Shown here piece by piece: positions 37,801-52,800 of a stretch of DNA of 64,000 nt. The notes under the pieces were generated by a model. It made no database searches. It was not told the DNA's origin and saw only the letters and a list, made by a program, of their open reading frames with translations. The position numbers were made by a program, and so were the translations under genes. Source of the stretch: Protonemura montana (lineage: Eukaryota; Arthropoda; Insecta; Plecoptera; Nemouridae); assembly GCA_947568835.1 (NCBI GenBank), contig OX387603.1, positions 18,252,651 to 18,316,650 on the forward strand, given 5' to 3'. Every line of letters begins with the position of its first letter. Within the stretch, counting starts at the first letter, position 1.

Positions 37801-40800
37801 AAGTGTGGCCAGCGTCTGGCTACGGTCACTGAACCGTGGGAATTGCTACGAAGTGGCCATCTTGGGAATAATTCGTCGCTTCTCTTGCGAAACGTCAAAG
37901 ACATATTATCGCGAGGCTTGCGAATTTATTGACCGTCTGCCAATTGTTCGGCGCGGATCCACGTCCACATACTAATACAGATATCCACCTTTTGCTCGGT
38001 GGAGACAAGGCACAGGCAAGTCTTTTCTCACGACGCAGTGCTGTTAAAATACTTATTGATTGACAAAACATGCCTAGGATTTCGAGTACCAATATTGAAT
38101 GGGCCATCGCCGGTGTCAATATTGACTAATCATGACCAACATACACGCTATTTCTTTTTTTCCCTGTTGATATTCATGAATCATTCGTAATAATACGATT
38201 GTGACCAGTCAAGTCTACTTGGCAACGCGTTAAAAAGACGCACACCGTCTGTTTACTTTAACCAATAAAACAACTGATAATTATATCTTAAAATGTGTGT
38301 CAAAACGATTAAACATTCTTAATTTTATCAATCGAGCCGCGATGGCCAAGTACCGTCCCACGTATAAAGGTGCCCCCACACACAAGTAATTCACTCTCCA
38401 CGGCTTGACTTTACAATAGGTAAATATTATGATAATTTACAACGTTAGATGCAATTTATCAAAAGCAATTGTCTACTTCCTGTATCACATCTTCCACATA
38501 GTGTGAGAAAGTAGTCTAGTCCCCGATTCCGAGTGCTGTTCACTCCTAGCAGCCGGTGGTAATAATAAGTATGTATGCAACAAGCGAGCAGGCTAGGTAA
38601 CTCAAAGTGCAATTGCCGTTACTATTGTACTCTATGTACAGCGCCGACGCGGTGTCGGTGTGTGTATGTGTGCACACGTCTTCGTGAGCGCCGACTTGTT
38701 ACGATCGACGACGGCGACCCACCAGGTCACATTATTCAGAGGCACGATTGGGGAAACGTTAAGCAAATGACAATTTTTTGGGGGCTAAAGGTTGTTGACT
38801 TGAGATACAGGTCCGGGTAATTCTCGATTCTTGGTGACAAAAAATTTCAATTTGCGAACGTTAAAAAGTTAAAGCTCACAAACGAATTTGACAGGGCGCC
38901 TGAACAAACGGTTTTGCATTATGTTAAAATAGCAATTAACTTAATTGTTCTACGAAAACCAGCGTAGGATGTAATGGAGGCCATTTCAATAGATTTCTTT
39001 TCGATAAAATCATCGCTAATTAAACACAAAACCATGAAAAATCAAATTTTGATAGCGTCCACACACACAACCTGTGGGCATTTCCTTATGCAGCCCTCGT
39101 ACCGAATGGTTAGGTTAGTACGTGTGATTGACCAAGTAAATCTCATTGAATTTCAGCGGCCGTATGTGCGCGACAAGGCGCGGCCGCGATTGCTGCCCTC
39201 CCGCTCTGCCCCCCGCCGCCCCCCAATCAACCACCCACCCGTCGGTCAACTGCACACATTGCAGCCACACGCCCTCGGCGCTTTTCCCACGGTCGCTAGC
39301 ACAGGGTCAAGGACATGGCAAATGCAATGCAAATTGCGCGCGATCCTGATGTTGCAGCAATCGCTTTTCAGCGCGAGAGAAGACTTAGAAAATATCGAAC
39401 GCGGTCGTCCCGTGCGATTTTGTAACCGCTTTGCGATTGACTAATTGAAAGCGGAAAAGTGGTGTATACGTGGTATTTAGTTTGTTGCCGCACAACTGGG
39501 CGGCGACGAAGGTTGGTTACTGGACTACCTTCATTTTTGCTGTGGTAATTCTTCGTTATGCTAAGACTAACTTGATAAGTATTCCGTATTTATCTTCCGT
39601 TGTATTGATTTAATAAATTGAGCGTGTTTATATTTGACATTTCAGTCCAGTTTGCATCTGTTACCGTTGCCCTCCATGCTAAAAAGTGTAATAAGTGTAT
39701 ATCATCGATCTGATCACGCTCATGACCTGCACATGTCATATGAAAGGAGTGGTAAGCCGATACCAGCGCGCACTCCAGTTAGGGGACGCCGTTGCTACTG
39801 GCAGAGGGTGGCAGACAACTCGGCTGGTCTGACGGGTGGTAGGGTGGTAGTTTTGAATTAAAACAAGATAATGACACTTACAGGCATTCGTCCGGCTTGT
39901 TGCAGGATCCGTGCTCCGAGTCGCACCCTTCTCGACACCGCGCTGCAAGCAGAGGAACAAGAACATTAGCACACGAACAGTGCGCAAGCAGTGCTTGGAC
40001 TCGAGGCAAAGAAAACAGACAAGAAACATCTTAGACTAAATTACCAGATTAATATGTGCATGGTTACTAATTACACATCTACATATCATTAAAAACCTGT
40101 CCGTTGGTTAGGCTTAGTCTGCCATTATGTTTGTCCGTTCAACTCAGCTTTTAGTTCCCATACAATTAAATATCAAGCGGCACACGACAATTTCAAGGGG
40201 AAATACAGTCTCAGTTAGAATTTAGATTGCATCCCAGTTTTCGAATCGCAAGGCAAAACGTTTCTGATGTACCAGCCAGGAAAAAAATATGTCTTTGCTA
40301 GCGAAAAGACAACGACATTCATTCTGCTGCGGATTTCTAGGCGAGTAGCTAAGAGCGCGAGGTTGAATTCTTTTGAGCGCTCGAAGGACCAATGTGTAAT
40401 TTGCGAAACGCTTTTCAGTATTTTAACGAAAAAACCGCTTCATTGGCATACTCAGCATCTACGACGACTTTCTAGTCACTATTTCGCCAGTAACAGCTAA
40501 TTTTGGAAGCAAACTTAACCTTAAAAATCACCAAAATTTCCAAACGCCCCCCTTCAAAATTCGGCGAACTAGCATCACCACCAACCTTACTGCACGGGCA
40601 GTTTTTTTATGCAGCATATTACTCGGCCAGCTGTGCAGCAGGACGTTACCCCTGCATAGGACGCTACCAGTGTGCCAGCTGCCTGTGCCCCCTCCTGCCC
40701 CTGCCCCCCGAGGCACTCTGAGATTTGCACCCTATTGGGCAGAGCGCGCGGGCTTCTAGCACTCGGCGTCGCTTCCATTGTCAAAAACGGCAAACAGCTG

Positions 40801-43800
40801 CCACGCGCGATTCGACCAGACGCTGGCATCGGCGTCACTTGCCCCCTCCCTAGCGGCGCGATGCACGAAAATGCACCCCAATTCATTCATGCACCGGGCA
40901 TTTAAAAACGAGGCACGGGGGAATTTTTAAATGCCGCCACGCACATACACATGCGTTGTTGTAACGGGCGACGGGCATGTCGACGCTGCGATCGGCCACA
41001 AGTGGCGGTTGGTGGGTCTTGTAGGAGTAGTGACGTGCATCGAACTCTCCGGCATAACAGTGACGAAATGGTTATTTCAATATCGCGTTGGTCGACGTTT
41101 ATTGGGTGTTTTGTCATATGTACTTCAGAATTGAATGCGTTTGTAAAATAGGACAAGTATATATTACAGCTAGTTTATGAGTTGGCGATGATATTTTGTG
41201 TAATTATCGAGTTTGATCTAGATAATTTTAATTTGTGTAAACTCTTCCTAGGAATCGATTATGATTTACGGCTGGTAATTTTTATGAATGACACCGAAGA
41301 AGAGGGTAAATGTGAGCGATACCACCTACGTATGCATGCACTTAAGAGTCGATATCTCTATGGCATGCGTAATAAAAAGTCCATTTTATATTTTGCTTCC
41401 AGCGATTTCTGTCTTCTCGTGTTACTAATTGCGTGAGAATAGCAGACGAAAAAGATGGTTCGATTGTTTTGAACCAAAGCTACTCCTTTTTCCTCCTCCT
41501 CACCTCCCTCTTTCTAAACTACCTTATTGGAAACAACGTTCATTATACAATCCCATAGCAAAGTCGGCATAGCTTATAGGAAGATGTATGTTAATCACAG
41601 AGAAATAAAATCGAATTTACGAAGGCCGAGTGATATGTCTAGCGGAGCTCATGAGCAGACACAGGTAATAACATCAATTGAAATGGTGCATGGGCGGCAT
41701 TATTTCGGAGGTCATACCCACAGACACGTCACTGCGTGGTTATATCACCTGCACCATCGACATCGAAACTGACCCACACCCAAAATTCACTTTCCGGAAC
41801 GATGCGATCCGAGCAAAGCGCGGGTCCGGCCACAGAAACTATAATTCAGCGGGCCGAGATGGAACTACCAGTCTTTGAAAGTGAAACGTTGCAATTTGCA
41901 TCTACCGTAGTTCTCTGCACACAGAGGTCTTTCAGCCAACATAGCGCTACCGAAAATACAGAAGGCGTATTGACTGCCAGAAGGCAAAAGGCTGTAATTA
42001 CAGTTTAGAAGTAAAAAAATTAAAAAAACTAAAACTAAATGGAGCTCTGTTTTTACGACGCCTTATTAGCGGGTTCTCTGTTTTGCAGCTCGCCATAGAC
42101 AATCAGCAATTAAAATCTAGGAGTTCGTGATTTAAACCTGATCTCTCAAAAGCGCAAGTTCACCAGTGTTGAAAAGATACGAAAAGTGGAAACGACCGAA
42201 CAACAAAAAAAGCAAACCTATTCCGTACTTCCCCCGAACTCTTGTGAGCCAGCTACCGGAATCAGAACGTTGACACACAACCCTTCGGGCTAAATTTCGG
42301 GTGAATAATTTACGACAACACTTTTTAAGAATGAATTCGTGGACCGATCTATGGAGGTGCTCGAGGCGTCCCTGAATTTTGTTGATTGTTTCGCCGGGGT
42401 AGCCCGTAGCCCTGCCCCGAGCGAGGTTGCTTGCCGTTGCTACCACGGATTGCATGTGCCATGCAGACTCCGCGAGACCATGGACCGAGAGCTGAACCGA
42501 GAGAGAGGCGTGGGAAGATAGAGTGAGCTGGTAGAGCTTGAGATGATGGCAGGCAGGCAGCAAGGTAAGTCGGTGCTCCTTGGCTGATCCGCTCTCTTGC
42601 TTCTACTACCTGGGTTGGATTGGCTCGGATGGTATGGTTATATACCTTGATAGATAGATAGACTATCATGAAAATAAAACCCATTCTGACTTACTTTATT
42701 GCACGTAGCCGCCTATCTAACAACCAGTTGCATGTTTTCTGAAGACGAAAGCATTGGGTCACAGACAATGGATCTGGTAGACCACAAATAAAAAAATCCA
42801 TTATTTTTAAAGGTGTGCGATCATTAATCGGAAATTATATGTGAGAAAATTAATCCTTTTTATTTTCTTGAAGAGATATTGCCGTTTTTTGATTTTGAGA
42901 ACGTTCAATTTAGTAATTATGCCTTGCCGATTAGGAAATAGATAGCTTTTATTTGGTACTGCTTCAGAAACAGAGTCTAGATATCCTTAGGTTTTTTTTA
43001 CTTCGTTGACAACCCCATTGTCTAGCTCTCTTTGTCTTTCGCAAGATAACTAGGTGCTAATCATCCTCATTTAACACTTTAATGAATTTTCTTTACTGGT
43101 TAGTAGTCGATGATTCACGAGTATGTACTACTTTTTATAGCGTAACAAGTAGCAGAGGTGTTAAAAGGTATGAGTACACAGCACATTACTATTATTATTT
43201 GCACTGCTTAATGAGAAATAGCTCAGTGACGCGCTCGAAAAAAAAAACGCTATAACCGAAAAAGTGAGACCATTCTAATTCTACGCTAGAGGGCTGTTAA
43301 TTGTCACCCCTAAATCTTAATAAACAAAAAACTAGGGCAATTGACTTACGTTTCGTGCAGTAATCACCCTGCCATCCCTCCAAGCAAGTTCGACTGCCAT
43401 CAGAAGAGCAATTAAAGTGCCCGAAGCTGTCGTCTCGAGATCTGCAGAGGGTGGCACACCCTTGGCCGTAGTAGTTCTCGTCGCAGGTGACCCGGAAGTC
43501 GTAGACCATGGCCGAGTTGGATGACATGTGAGTGTCTTCGATCCAGGCCTCACCCACGTCTAGCCATCGCTGCGTCGTCAGACGAGCAATCAGCGTCTCG
43601 CCCACACCTGGCAACGCACAGAGGTACCAGCACGTTAATTTCAAGTACCACTTAATTAATATTCAAAGAGAGGTAAGGCATCTTGATGTCTTGTAGAAAG
43701 CTTGGTCGAGTACGTGACGCGAAGGAAACATCTCTTCGGCGACGGGTCAATATTATGGGCTTTCTCGAAAATAATTCTTTGAATTTCTAATTAAATGTGT

Positions 43801-46800
43801 TATTTCTGCGTTTTGGGGGAGGATACAGCAAGCAAATACTAAACTTTTCGTTGCCAACATAGTAATTAAAGAAAATCTAGGGAAGATTGCGTTTTTTTGA
43901 CCGGGTTGGTGAGGCTAATGTGCTTTATTGTAAAAGCTTCACTAATCTTTATTGACGAGGGTTACAACCTTTTCATAATTATTGTATTATTATATAAACG
44001 ATAGCCGCAAAAGTATCATAATTTCTTGTCCTTGGCCAAAGCCGCTTCTAAACGTTTACCGAAAAACGGGAGCTCCAATTTTTCCCTTCTCTACCTGGCG
44101 AATGGCGAGACTTTAGTTTTGGGACCAAAGTCAGAAAAAATTGACTATTTTGTCTGTGTTTTGTCGGCTGCAATAGCTGGAGGCTGCTCACTGGGACTTG
44201 CGCTTTAGTCTGCCGTTCTGACGTGATCAGAACAATTACAACCAGCCGCATATAACACACAGATTACGAAAATTACACTCAACTTTTCTGTGCTGGCTAA
44301 AAAAATTGTCCGTGTTTTAACAGCCTAAAACAATATCACTCCAAGGCAGCCCAAGGAGCTCGCAAATTACCCAATTAATCGGTATTCAGTTCCCACAGTA
44401 TGCGAACCAAGAGTGGGTACATGACAACTCAAAAAACATGTTCCTCTCAGAGATACACAGCACTTTACGAAAAACCGCGTCAAACTCGAAGACTTCAACA
44501 AGATAAAGTGTAAAAATTCAAAAAGTAATAAGCAATAGCAGCATCACGCGCAAATAGGTAGGCTAGTCAGCTTTCAAGACTACATATTGAATCCGTAATG
44601 AGACAAAGATGAACTTAACCTCGTACGGGTGTATCGCGTGTCAGATCTATCCAGTTTTCAATTTTTGATTGTAATTTTTTTTAATACACAATCTAGAGAA
44701 TCACATCCCATCCAGACTTATATTTGCATGTTTTTGGCACGGTCGACCGTATATTTTTCGGCGAATCTTAGATGCAGGTGCTAAGACGATCCCCATAAAC
44801 CATCTAGTCCCAGGACCAGTTTATCTTCGGATAGTAAGCTTGCCTCGGACACTGATGCTTTGAAGTTTTTATATAGTAGTTACGTATCATGAACCATTTG
44901 TTGTTGTTTTTATTTTCGTTTAGCATTCGTTAAATAAAATAAGCCTGCCCGTCCGTCTTTCTCTCTATCTATGCGATGCCATCCATGTTTCTCTCGGTGT
45001 TACGGCCAGGTGAATCCGAAGGTGAAGTTACATTTTCTCATTCCCATCGCCAGTCTTTAGGAATTCGATTAAATCCACATTTATTTCTCTTCGTGGCAAC
45101 TAGTAGTCGGCCATTCTTTTATCGAGACTTTCTGTTACTTTTGTTCGCAGTCATTTTTAATCACGGGATCTTCTATCGAATGAAATTTACACTTCCACAA
45201 ACGGACTAATGAAAGAGCAGGAACAGATTGATTTAACAGCTATTTTATAATTGCACTCGTGTTCTCTGGGCGACGGATGGATAATAAGGGTCCTGTCAGA
45301 TTGCGAACACGATAAATCTAGCGAATTTTCCTCAAGAAGATTTTCATGTAAAAGAACTCGCTATTGGTGTAAGGAATGATAGATGATCTTCGGGGAATGA
45401 CAAGAACTACTGGAGGAGCGATATCCTCTACCTGTTTTCATGTGGCAAAGACGGTGACCACCGGGAAAAAAACAAAGGTAAAAAATTAACACTCCTCTGA
45501 CCGCTGATCTGCAGAAGGAGGTAGTGATTGATGTTTCTCTGATTGTTAGTCTACTACTGCTAGTAATTTCAAGAAACGTCGGGACTGCATTGAAAATATT
45601 TCCAGCATGGCACCCTGAAATTTCTGATCAACCCTTGGGTGCTGAGGGCCAAGGGCTAAATCACAGCCCCGGAGGGTAGATACCTGAAGCGTACCTGGGG
45701 GCTGTCATAAGGGATGCACCGAAGAAAGCTTGTCTCCCCATCCCAAGACAAAAATTCTCGGAGAAACCGACCCAACGAACTCAAGAAATAACACTATAAA
45801 AGTGTAAACAGTGAATAGCCCGATGATATTTGGTTTCGCCGGGATTTTTTTTTGTTCAAAATGGCTTCGCTACTCCCGTCTCAACTTCCCATTAACTTCA
45901 TCCACCTACCCTTCCTGCTTCCTAAATAAAAAAATTAATAACTGAACCACTACGAGAATGTGTTTAAAAGGAAACGTAATACCATGTTATACCGTTTAAA
46001 GCCCGTTTTTTTAAATCTAGTGCACCGATTTAAGGTTGACATAGGCCTAAAGATTTCCAGGGTGACCAAACGAATTATTTTTACATCTCAGGTATTTAAA
46101 TGTAAAGAACTTGCACTGTATTGAAATGATTTGATATTTGGGAATGACTCGGCTGAATCACCTCATATTTTTTAACAAGCTAGATCTGACCTACAGCTGT
46201 CAACTCACCAGGCAATTGACGGCGCAAAGAACCCGTAAGGTGAAGCCATTTTCGACAGCCCTGATATCAACAGAATCATGTGCATCTGATATGTGCGCTC
46301 TGGTGTCAAATTTCAATTCCCATGCATCCAGCCACGGAGGAAGTGGGCAAGGAGCTACGAGCCATCGAGATGAATGAAAGGGTCTGGGGCCCTTCGGGGC
46401 TGCCGCGCCATACGCATACAGAGCCCGAGAGTATGGGGTTTTGGAAACCGGAAGACCATTCTTTTAGCGGGCAGGTTAAGCACAGGAAGGTACACAGCTG
46501 TCACCCACATGGTCGCAACGTAGAAAACCAATTCATAAAACTGTAAGGCACAGATTTTTATTGGGGGGCACAAAAAAAAATTATGAACCTGATCATCTTT
46601 TTTCTTTCACTGGCGGCGTATTCGTACACACCTGACATTGCTCGATCGAATTTATAACGCTGAAGGCAATATTGGTTGGGTGCCTCCCCCCAACCCCCAC
46701 AAAAAAAAACACCTCGATGAACCGCTGTGGTTTTTATGACGTATCATTGTATAAAATGTTCATCTTTTCGTCAAAAAAGGTCAGTGAATTTAAAAGAAAA

Positions 46801-49800
46801 GCAACAAAACAATTTGATTATCACGTAAGGAGAGAGTATTTTTTTCATCTCTTTCGTCTGTTTGTTGAGACGTACAAACGCCTCGAGTGTAGAATCTGTA
46901 CTGAATACGTAAGTCCAAAAGTATCTACCACTCTTTGGGGCTGATACGATGCGTCTCGAAAAAACCCTGCAGTAACGCATGGAGGAAACGTGCGTGAAAT
47001 CTTAAGGTGTTCTCCAAGATCAAGGCAAATATTAGAGCCGAATGAATATTTGATCAAATGAAACTGTCATGATGAGAGCGTTTGTTGGCACTTACCGGCA
47101 GAGCGAGATGTGTTCTTGTTGTCGTGGAGTGCTTCCACGATCAGCGAAAATGAACCCTGAAACCAAAGAAAACAAAACAGTTAGAATTGCAATTCAAAGT
47201 TTCAATGAAAATATGCAATAAGGTGATTTATAATCGTAATCAATTAACAGGAATCCCGATTAAAAGCTACTTTCAATACACGAGAACGTTACTAATGAGA
47301 CAAAATACGACATTCTCCAGTCATATTACTTTGGCATTCATAATAACGATTGATCAATATTTTAAAACTATACTCAAGAACGAAAAAAAAAAAACAGCTA
47401 GCTATATTACTCAGGTATCCTTCGAGAATTATTTTCCAATAAAAGTCGCCATTCGTGGAAATATTTCCTACACGCAATGTTTCTTTTGCGCATATTTTTT
47501 AAACCGAACACATAACTGACATCCTGTCCAGTGTACACACCATGCTGGTTCGTATGTTGCTTGGATAAGTGAACGCGGCCACGGCCATAGTGCACCCAGA
47601 TCAATCATCTTACACATCGGGTACAGTCTTAGAAAATCCAATCTACCACCGCACAACCAGTCATCAAATTTCAAATTGAGGTATCCCACAATTCCGAGAT
47701 TTACGTTTTGAGTTGGGTTCAAATCAAGACAAAACAAGAGGTTACGACGGGGCAGTACCATAGAACCCAAAAGAGCTAGCTTCCACCTATTATTATAAAG
47801 AAGGGTCAATATTTTTGAGACTACTTCTAGTAATAATAACCCGCTTATTATCTGGCCAACTACTTTTTTTTTTTTTACTGTCTTCTAAAATTCCCGCCCG
47901 CAAGTTAATTAAACGTAATAATTCTATTTTGTTATTACGCGAGGCGCGCGGTTGTCGATGGTTGGTAAGGAAAAGGAGTGCGCGCTCTGCGACTAGGACT
48001 TCTCAACTGTATAAGGCTCTCGTTTCCCACGGTTGCAAAGAACACATAGCAGACATGATGCCTGTGCCTCCTGACGTGCTACCAACCAAGTCATACGGCA
48101 GCAGAGGTAAGACGAGCGAGCCGTTCACTGGTTTTCTATGCAGTGCATACCTTCACATAACAAGCTGCAGCGGAAACCGAACGAACCTCGCACCACACCA
48201 CGTGACTTGGTAATGTAAAAATATTTTATCCACTTGGGCATATTGTAACACAGAGACAGAGTAAAAGAATAGAGATTGGAGACTTGACAAAAATCGGTCC
48301 AACGATCTCTGGTAATTACGTTTCCGTATTCTAATTATAACCAAGTGTAATCATTATTTTCTTGAGTGTTTAATCGAAGTTGTTTGTTTTTATAAAGCAG
48401 AATATATATTTTTTTTACCTATATGTATATAAACCGAATGTTAATGAAATTATCGTTTATGCATTTTGAGTGACATAGCTGTACTGCGCGCTGCATACCG
48501 TTACGGTGCTACTTTCATATCGTTACACAAGGAATTAATTCAGACTGGCATCGCCAAGAAACTTGCCAGTGGCGTAAAACATTTTCCGAAACACCACCAA
48601 GATGACTGCATTGCAGCTCCGAACTTCGTACGCGACTTTTTCTTCCATGAAGAAAATGGCAACGAGAATTGTGGTGTTACTTTACAGGGTGGTTGGCATT
48701 GCGCCCAATCCTGTGACTTGCTGCTACCGAGAGTGAATGGCCAGTCCAGGCAACGTAAGACAGCTAAGAAGGACTCGACATGTGGTGATCGGGTGACTTG
48801 ATTTCATGAATGAAAATCAAATGGGTACACTCACTGGACGGTCTCTTTGAATAATAGATAACCACTATTATAATGCAATCAAGTTTCACAGAGCCGAGAA
48901 CCTTGAAGATGTACGTTACATTTATATTACCAGAAACCGGCCCCCAAGACAAATTCGTACGTATTCAAAGAGGTGTCTTTAAAGTTTAAACCACGTGAGG
49001 TGGCGAATCAAAACTGACAGGGGACTTGACATAGATCGCAGCAGCCTCCTTGTGTATTTTAGAGTGTACTAATGCTGAACTGACTTCTCGACAATCACAA
49101 GGTAACATCGAAATGGGTTCAAAGTTCTAATTTACGATAGCACGACAAATTCGGAATGTCGAACAATTTATATGCGATAATAAAATTGCATTCGACAAAT
49201 GTACAGCGCTAGCAACAAACAATAGTTGAAGATCATGGACGAGCCAACGAAATATAAAAACGAAGGTTTAACGAAATTTCTTTGGGCGTGCAGCAATAAA
49301 CGAATTACAGGTGAACTGGGCATGTCCCAGGACACGTCAAGGTAAAATCATTTATATGGTATGCACAAGCTTCGAACTCCGAATAGAGTTTCGACTCTTG
49401 AAAAGAAATTCCCGATACTTGAAAAGTCAGTGACATCTTTACAATGCATTTTATTGCAGTGCTGCTGCTGCTACTGAAAATGTGTCCACAGGTAAACCAG
49501 CGCCAGAATGTAAAACCGTGCATCGATAATGAAAGGCCAGAGCGCCTGTATACAGAAGCGACGAATGGACAGCCTGCAGAGAGACGGACTTTGTCCAAAG
49601 GTTTGGGGGGTCTGCAGTGACCAGCGAAGGTATCCTATGTCCTCATAACATAATACACCCCACTGCGTTTATGAGCACCCATATATTAAACACATCCAAA
49701 CAATAACCAAACTGAGTAGCGAATCAGTAATTTGTGACTTAACTTGCTTTCATCAGTTGACGAAATGACAGGTTATCGACCAGGTACAGGTAACTTAACT

Positions 49801-52800
49801 TGGTTTTGAAGAAACGAAAAGGTGATCCACCATTCAGAATAAATTAGCTGTGTACTAGTATGTCAAAAGAATCTAAAATTTGTGATGATCATGGCGATGA
49901 GTTTCGAGTGGTGCGATTTAGCCTGGGTGAGTCGCTGGCACAGGAAGGTGGAATCAGGGGCAAGTGGCCTGCGGACCAGTTACCGATGCCGGGCGGAAGG
50001 GGTCATTAGTGGGTAGGGGGCGACCTCTGGCCAACCCGACCGGGGCGCCAAGCGTCCGAATCCCGAACAGAACGACTAAATACTGTCAACATTCGATAAA
50101 GGACGACAGGGAAGCTCGCAAAAAAAAACTACGTTCCCACACTTCTTGTATTTCGCTGTCTGTCTGTCTCTCGAACGATTCGAGATGAAACCAATGTTTT
50201 AAAATGGACAACATCCTTCCAACCGGAAAAAGACATCGGAGAGCGGTAAAAAAATTGGCATGGCGGACTAGCATCAGTGAATCTATAAATCAATCGGCCG
50301 ATGAAAACGAAATGACACTAGAAAACTACTAGAAAAACGCCAACGAGCGGTCTCTGGATGCAGATATAATGCAACGATATATTCGGTTGCAATTGAATTA
50401 AATATGTTCCAAGGCTGCAGTTCAGTCTGGTGCAGATAACAAGCAATGGTTCTCACGACAAAATATATTTATCTCGTTCTGTAAGTACACGTATTTTTGA
50501 CCTCATCGCCGGTGAATTACTATAATGGCCCTATGACAAATAGGCTACTTGTCCTCAGAGGTAGGTTAGCGACTGCGAGCTCGTACCCCGTGATTGATGG
50601 CATTATATAATAACATGGGACTTTCGTACCAAGTACTGCCAAGCATATACAGGAGGGCGACCAGATAGCTCGCTGTTTTTAAATCTTTACCCCGTCCCTA
50701 GCAGTACAGGCTGACACAAAATTGCCGGATCAATTTTTAATAACGAATTATGTACGTTTATAGTATGCGTACGAAATCGCATACAAAGTTAGTGGACGGT
50801 CATTTTTTAGCGTATGCCATATGCGATACCTGGCTAGCCGTAGCCACCAGAAAACAAGCAAGTAATAAACAGCAATAACTAGCATTTGCTCCGTAACAAT
50901 GGGATAGAAACGCGTCTACCATCTGTTCGACCATTATAACAAGTGTTGGTCGAAAAATCCAAGCAGCATCTGGTATTGGGTCTACGATTGTAGTTTGGAC
51001 ATCCATGAGCTGCTATTCTTGTGCGAAAAACTAACAGGGTGAGTAAAACTTGGGACAGGTATACTGGAAATCAGTTTGGCAAGTCTTTACTGCAAGCTCT
51101 TGTGCTATGAAGTGAGGGTTCTCCTTGAATTTGATCGAGATTATAACGCTAGTTTCAATCGAAATGTACTATGCGAGTGCTAATGCAACCAGCAAACAGA
51201 GATTAGTTCAGGGATCCTAAACATACAAATCTCGGCTGCTTCTTCTATTGAATATACCGCTCAAGCTCACGCTTATTCCACGAATCTGTCTCCGGCGTAG
51301 ACGAAGACATACAGTGCTTCTTTTCTACGTAAAAAGCAACTATATATATATATATTTTTTTTTACTGCCTTCTGTCATACTTCGAGCAGATTTTCTTGGT
51401 GATGGGTACAGATTCAAAAATCTTCCAATGCCGTGTTGAATCTTTGAGTAAAAAACGCAGACAAAAAAGTCACACGAAACGTTTAATTTTATAATATCTA
51501 GACAGTGATAAACTCGATAGAATCTTATGGATGTCGGTTCTTTTAAACGTGTATTCTGTATTACGCAATTTTCGAACCCCCTTCGTGCTAGCACTGAAAA
51601 ACTAAATTAAACTCATGTCAGTTTCCTTACCGGCCAAGAGAAGTCGAACGGGAATCGAATCGTCTTGAACGCATCTTGATGTTCATCACGGTGCACATTG
51701 TTGTCTCCCAAGACGGGCGTGATGACATCGCCGTACGTGCATGGGGAGGTGGTGTCGATGTTCATCTGGAATTGCTTCAGGCAGACACGGAATTTGGTGC
51801 GACAGACGCCTGGACAGACGCCCGACGCCAACACCTTCTGTCCGCTGCAGCACTGACCGACGCCGTCCTTGCCATAGTCGTTCACGAACGACTTGAGACG
51901 GAACTCAAACACGCCAGAACAGCACGCCTGAATGGAACACACAAAACCAGGCGTTAATTTCGGTCGAAAGACGAAAACGAGCCGCATTCAGGGAAGATTT
52001 GTATTTGTTTTTTTTGCAGTATTGTGGCTCCTTCACTTATTAAAAGAGTGTATTTACTTTTTGATTTTAAGAGATTTTAGTTGTGAATATCAGAAATTCC
52101 TGATCCCAGTACGTCACTTCATGATGGAATGACCTCTGCAACACCGTGTTGGTCGGTACGGTACCTTTGCTCTGCTCATCACACAGGTAATGAGTTGGAT
52201 CACGTTTTAACAGGAGGTAATGGCTCATCAATCATGGCTAGGCAATAACAAAGTGGAAAACACGTGGTTCAGATTTCATTCCATAATGGCCGATCGGTCG
52301 GTTCGATGACGCAATTCATTCGAATCCATGGACAGGGTTTGCTCGACAGCGTGAACACGTGTCTAACAATATACAACAATCGGATAGTAACATATTTTGA
52401 TTGGGCTAGAACTAAACGTAGGGTATTTTGCAATGTACGCAAGGCGCGACGTCTGCCTCTTAAGCAAAGTTCAACAATATGTGAGACTGTCTACAGACTT
52501 TACAGTATCTGGCCGTCAAATAGCAACCCTCTACTCTAGCGTGCGTAATACAAATTCTGTTTGACGTCGCCGTCTCTAGAGCATTCTAAAACTAAAACAT
52601 AAGACATGCAAATAGCTCATGAAAGCATGCTAACCACCAGAAATCTCCAAGCTAGGTGTTGAAAATATTTCAATAGGTCCATTTGACAAAAACAGGTATT
52701 TAATCCAACGAGGTGTTAAGCTTCCGATAGCTCTTAATTTGGTCATCGTCATTGAATATTATCTAGTCACCAGTCCTACTTAATTTCCAAGTTTAATCTA

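Noticed and set aside
38974..39444. Plus-strand 156-codon frame in Delta intron 5
   Set aside because: It spans an AT-rich and a CpG-rich part with unlike composition and shows no domain; a regulatory island explains the composition better.
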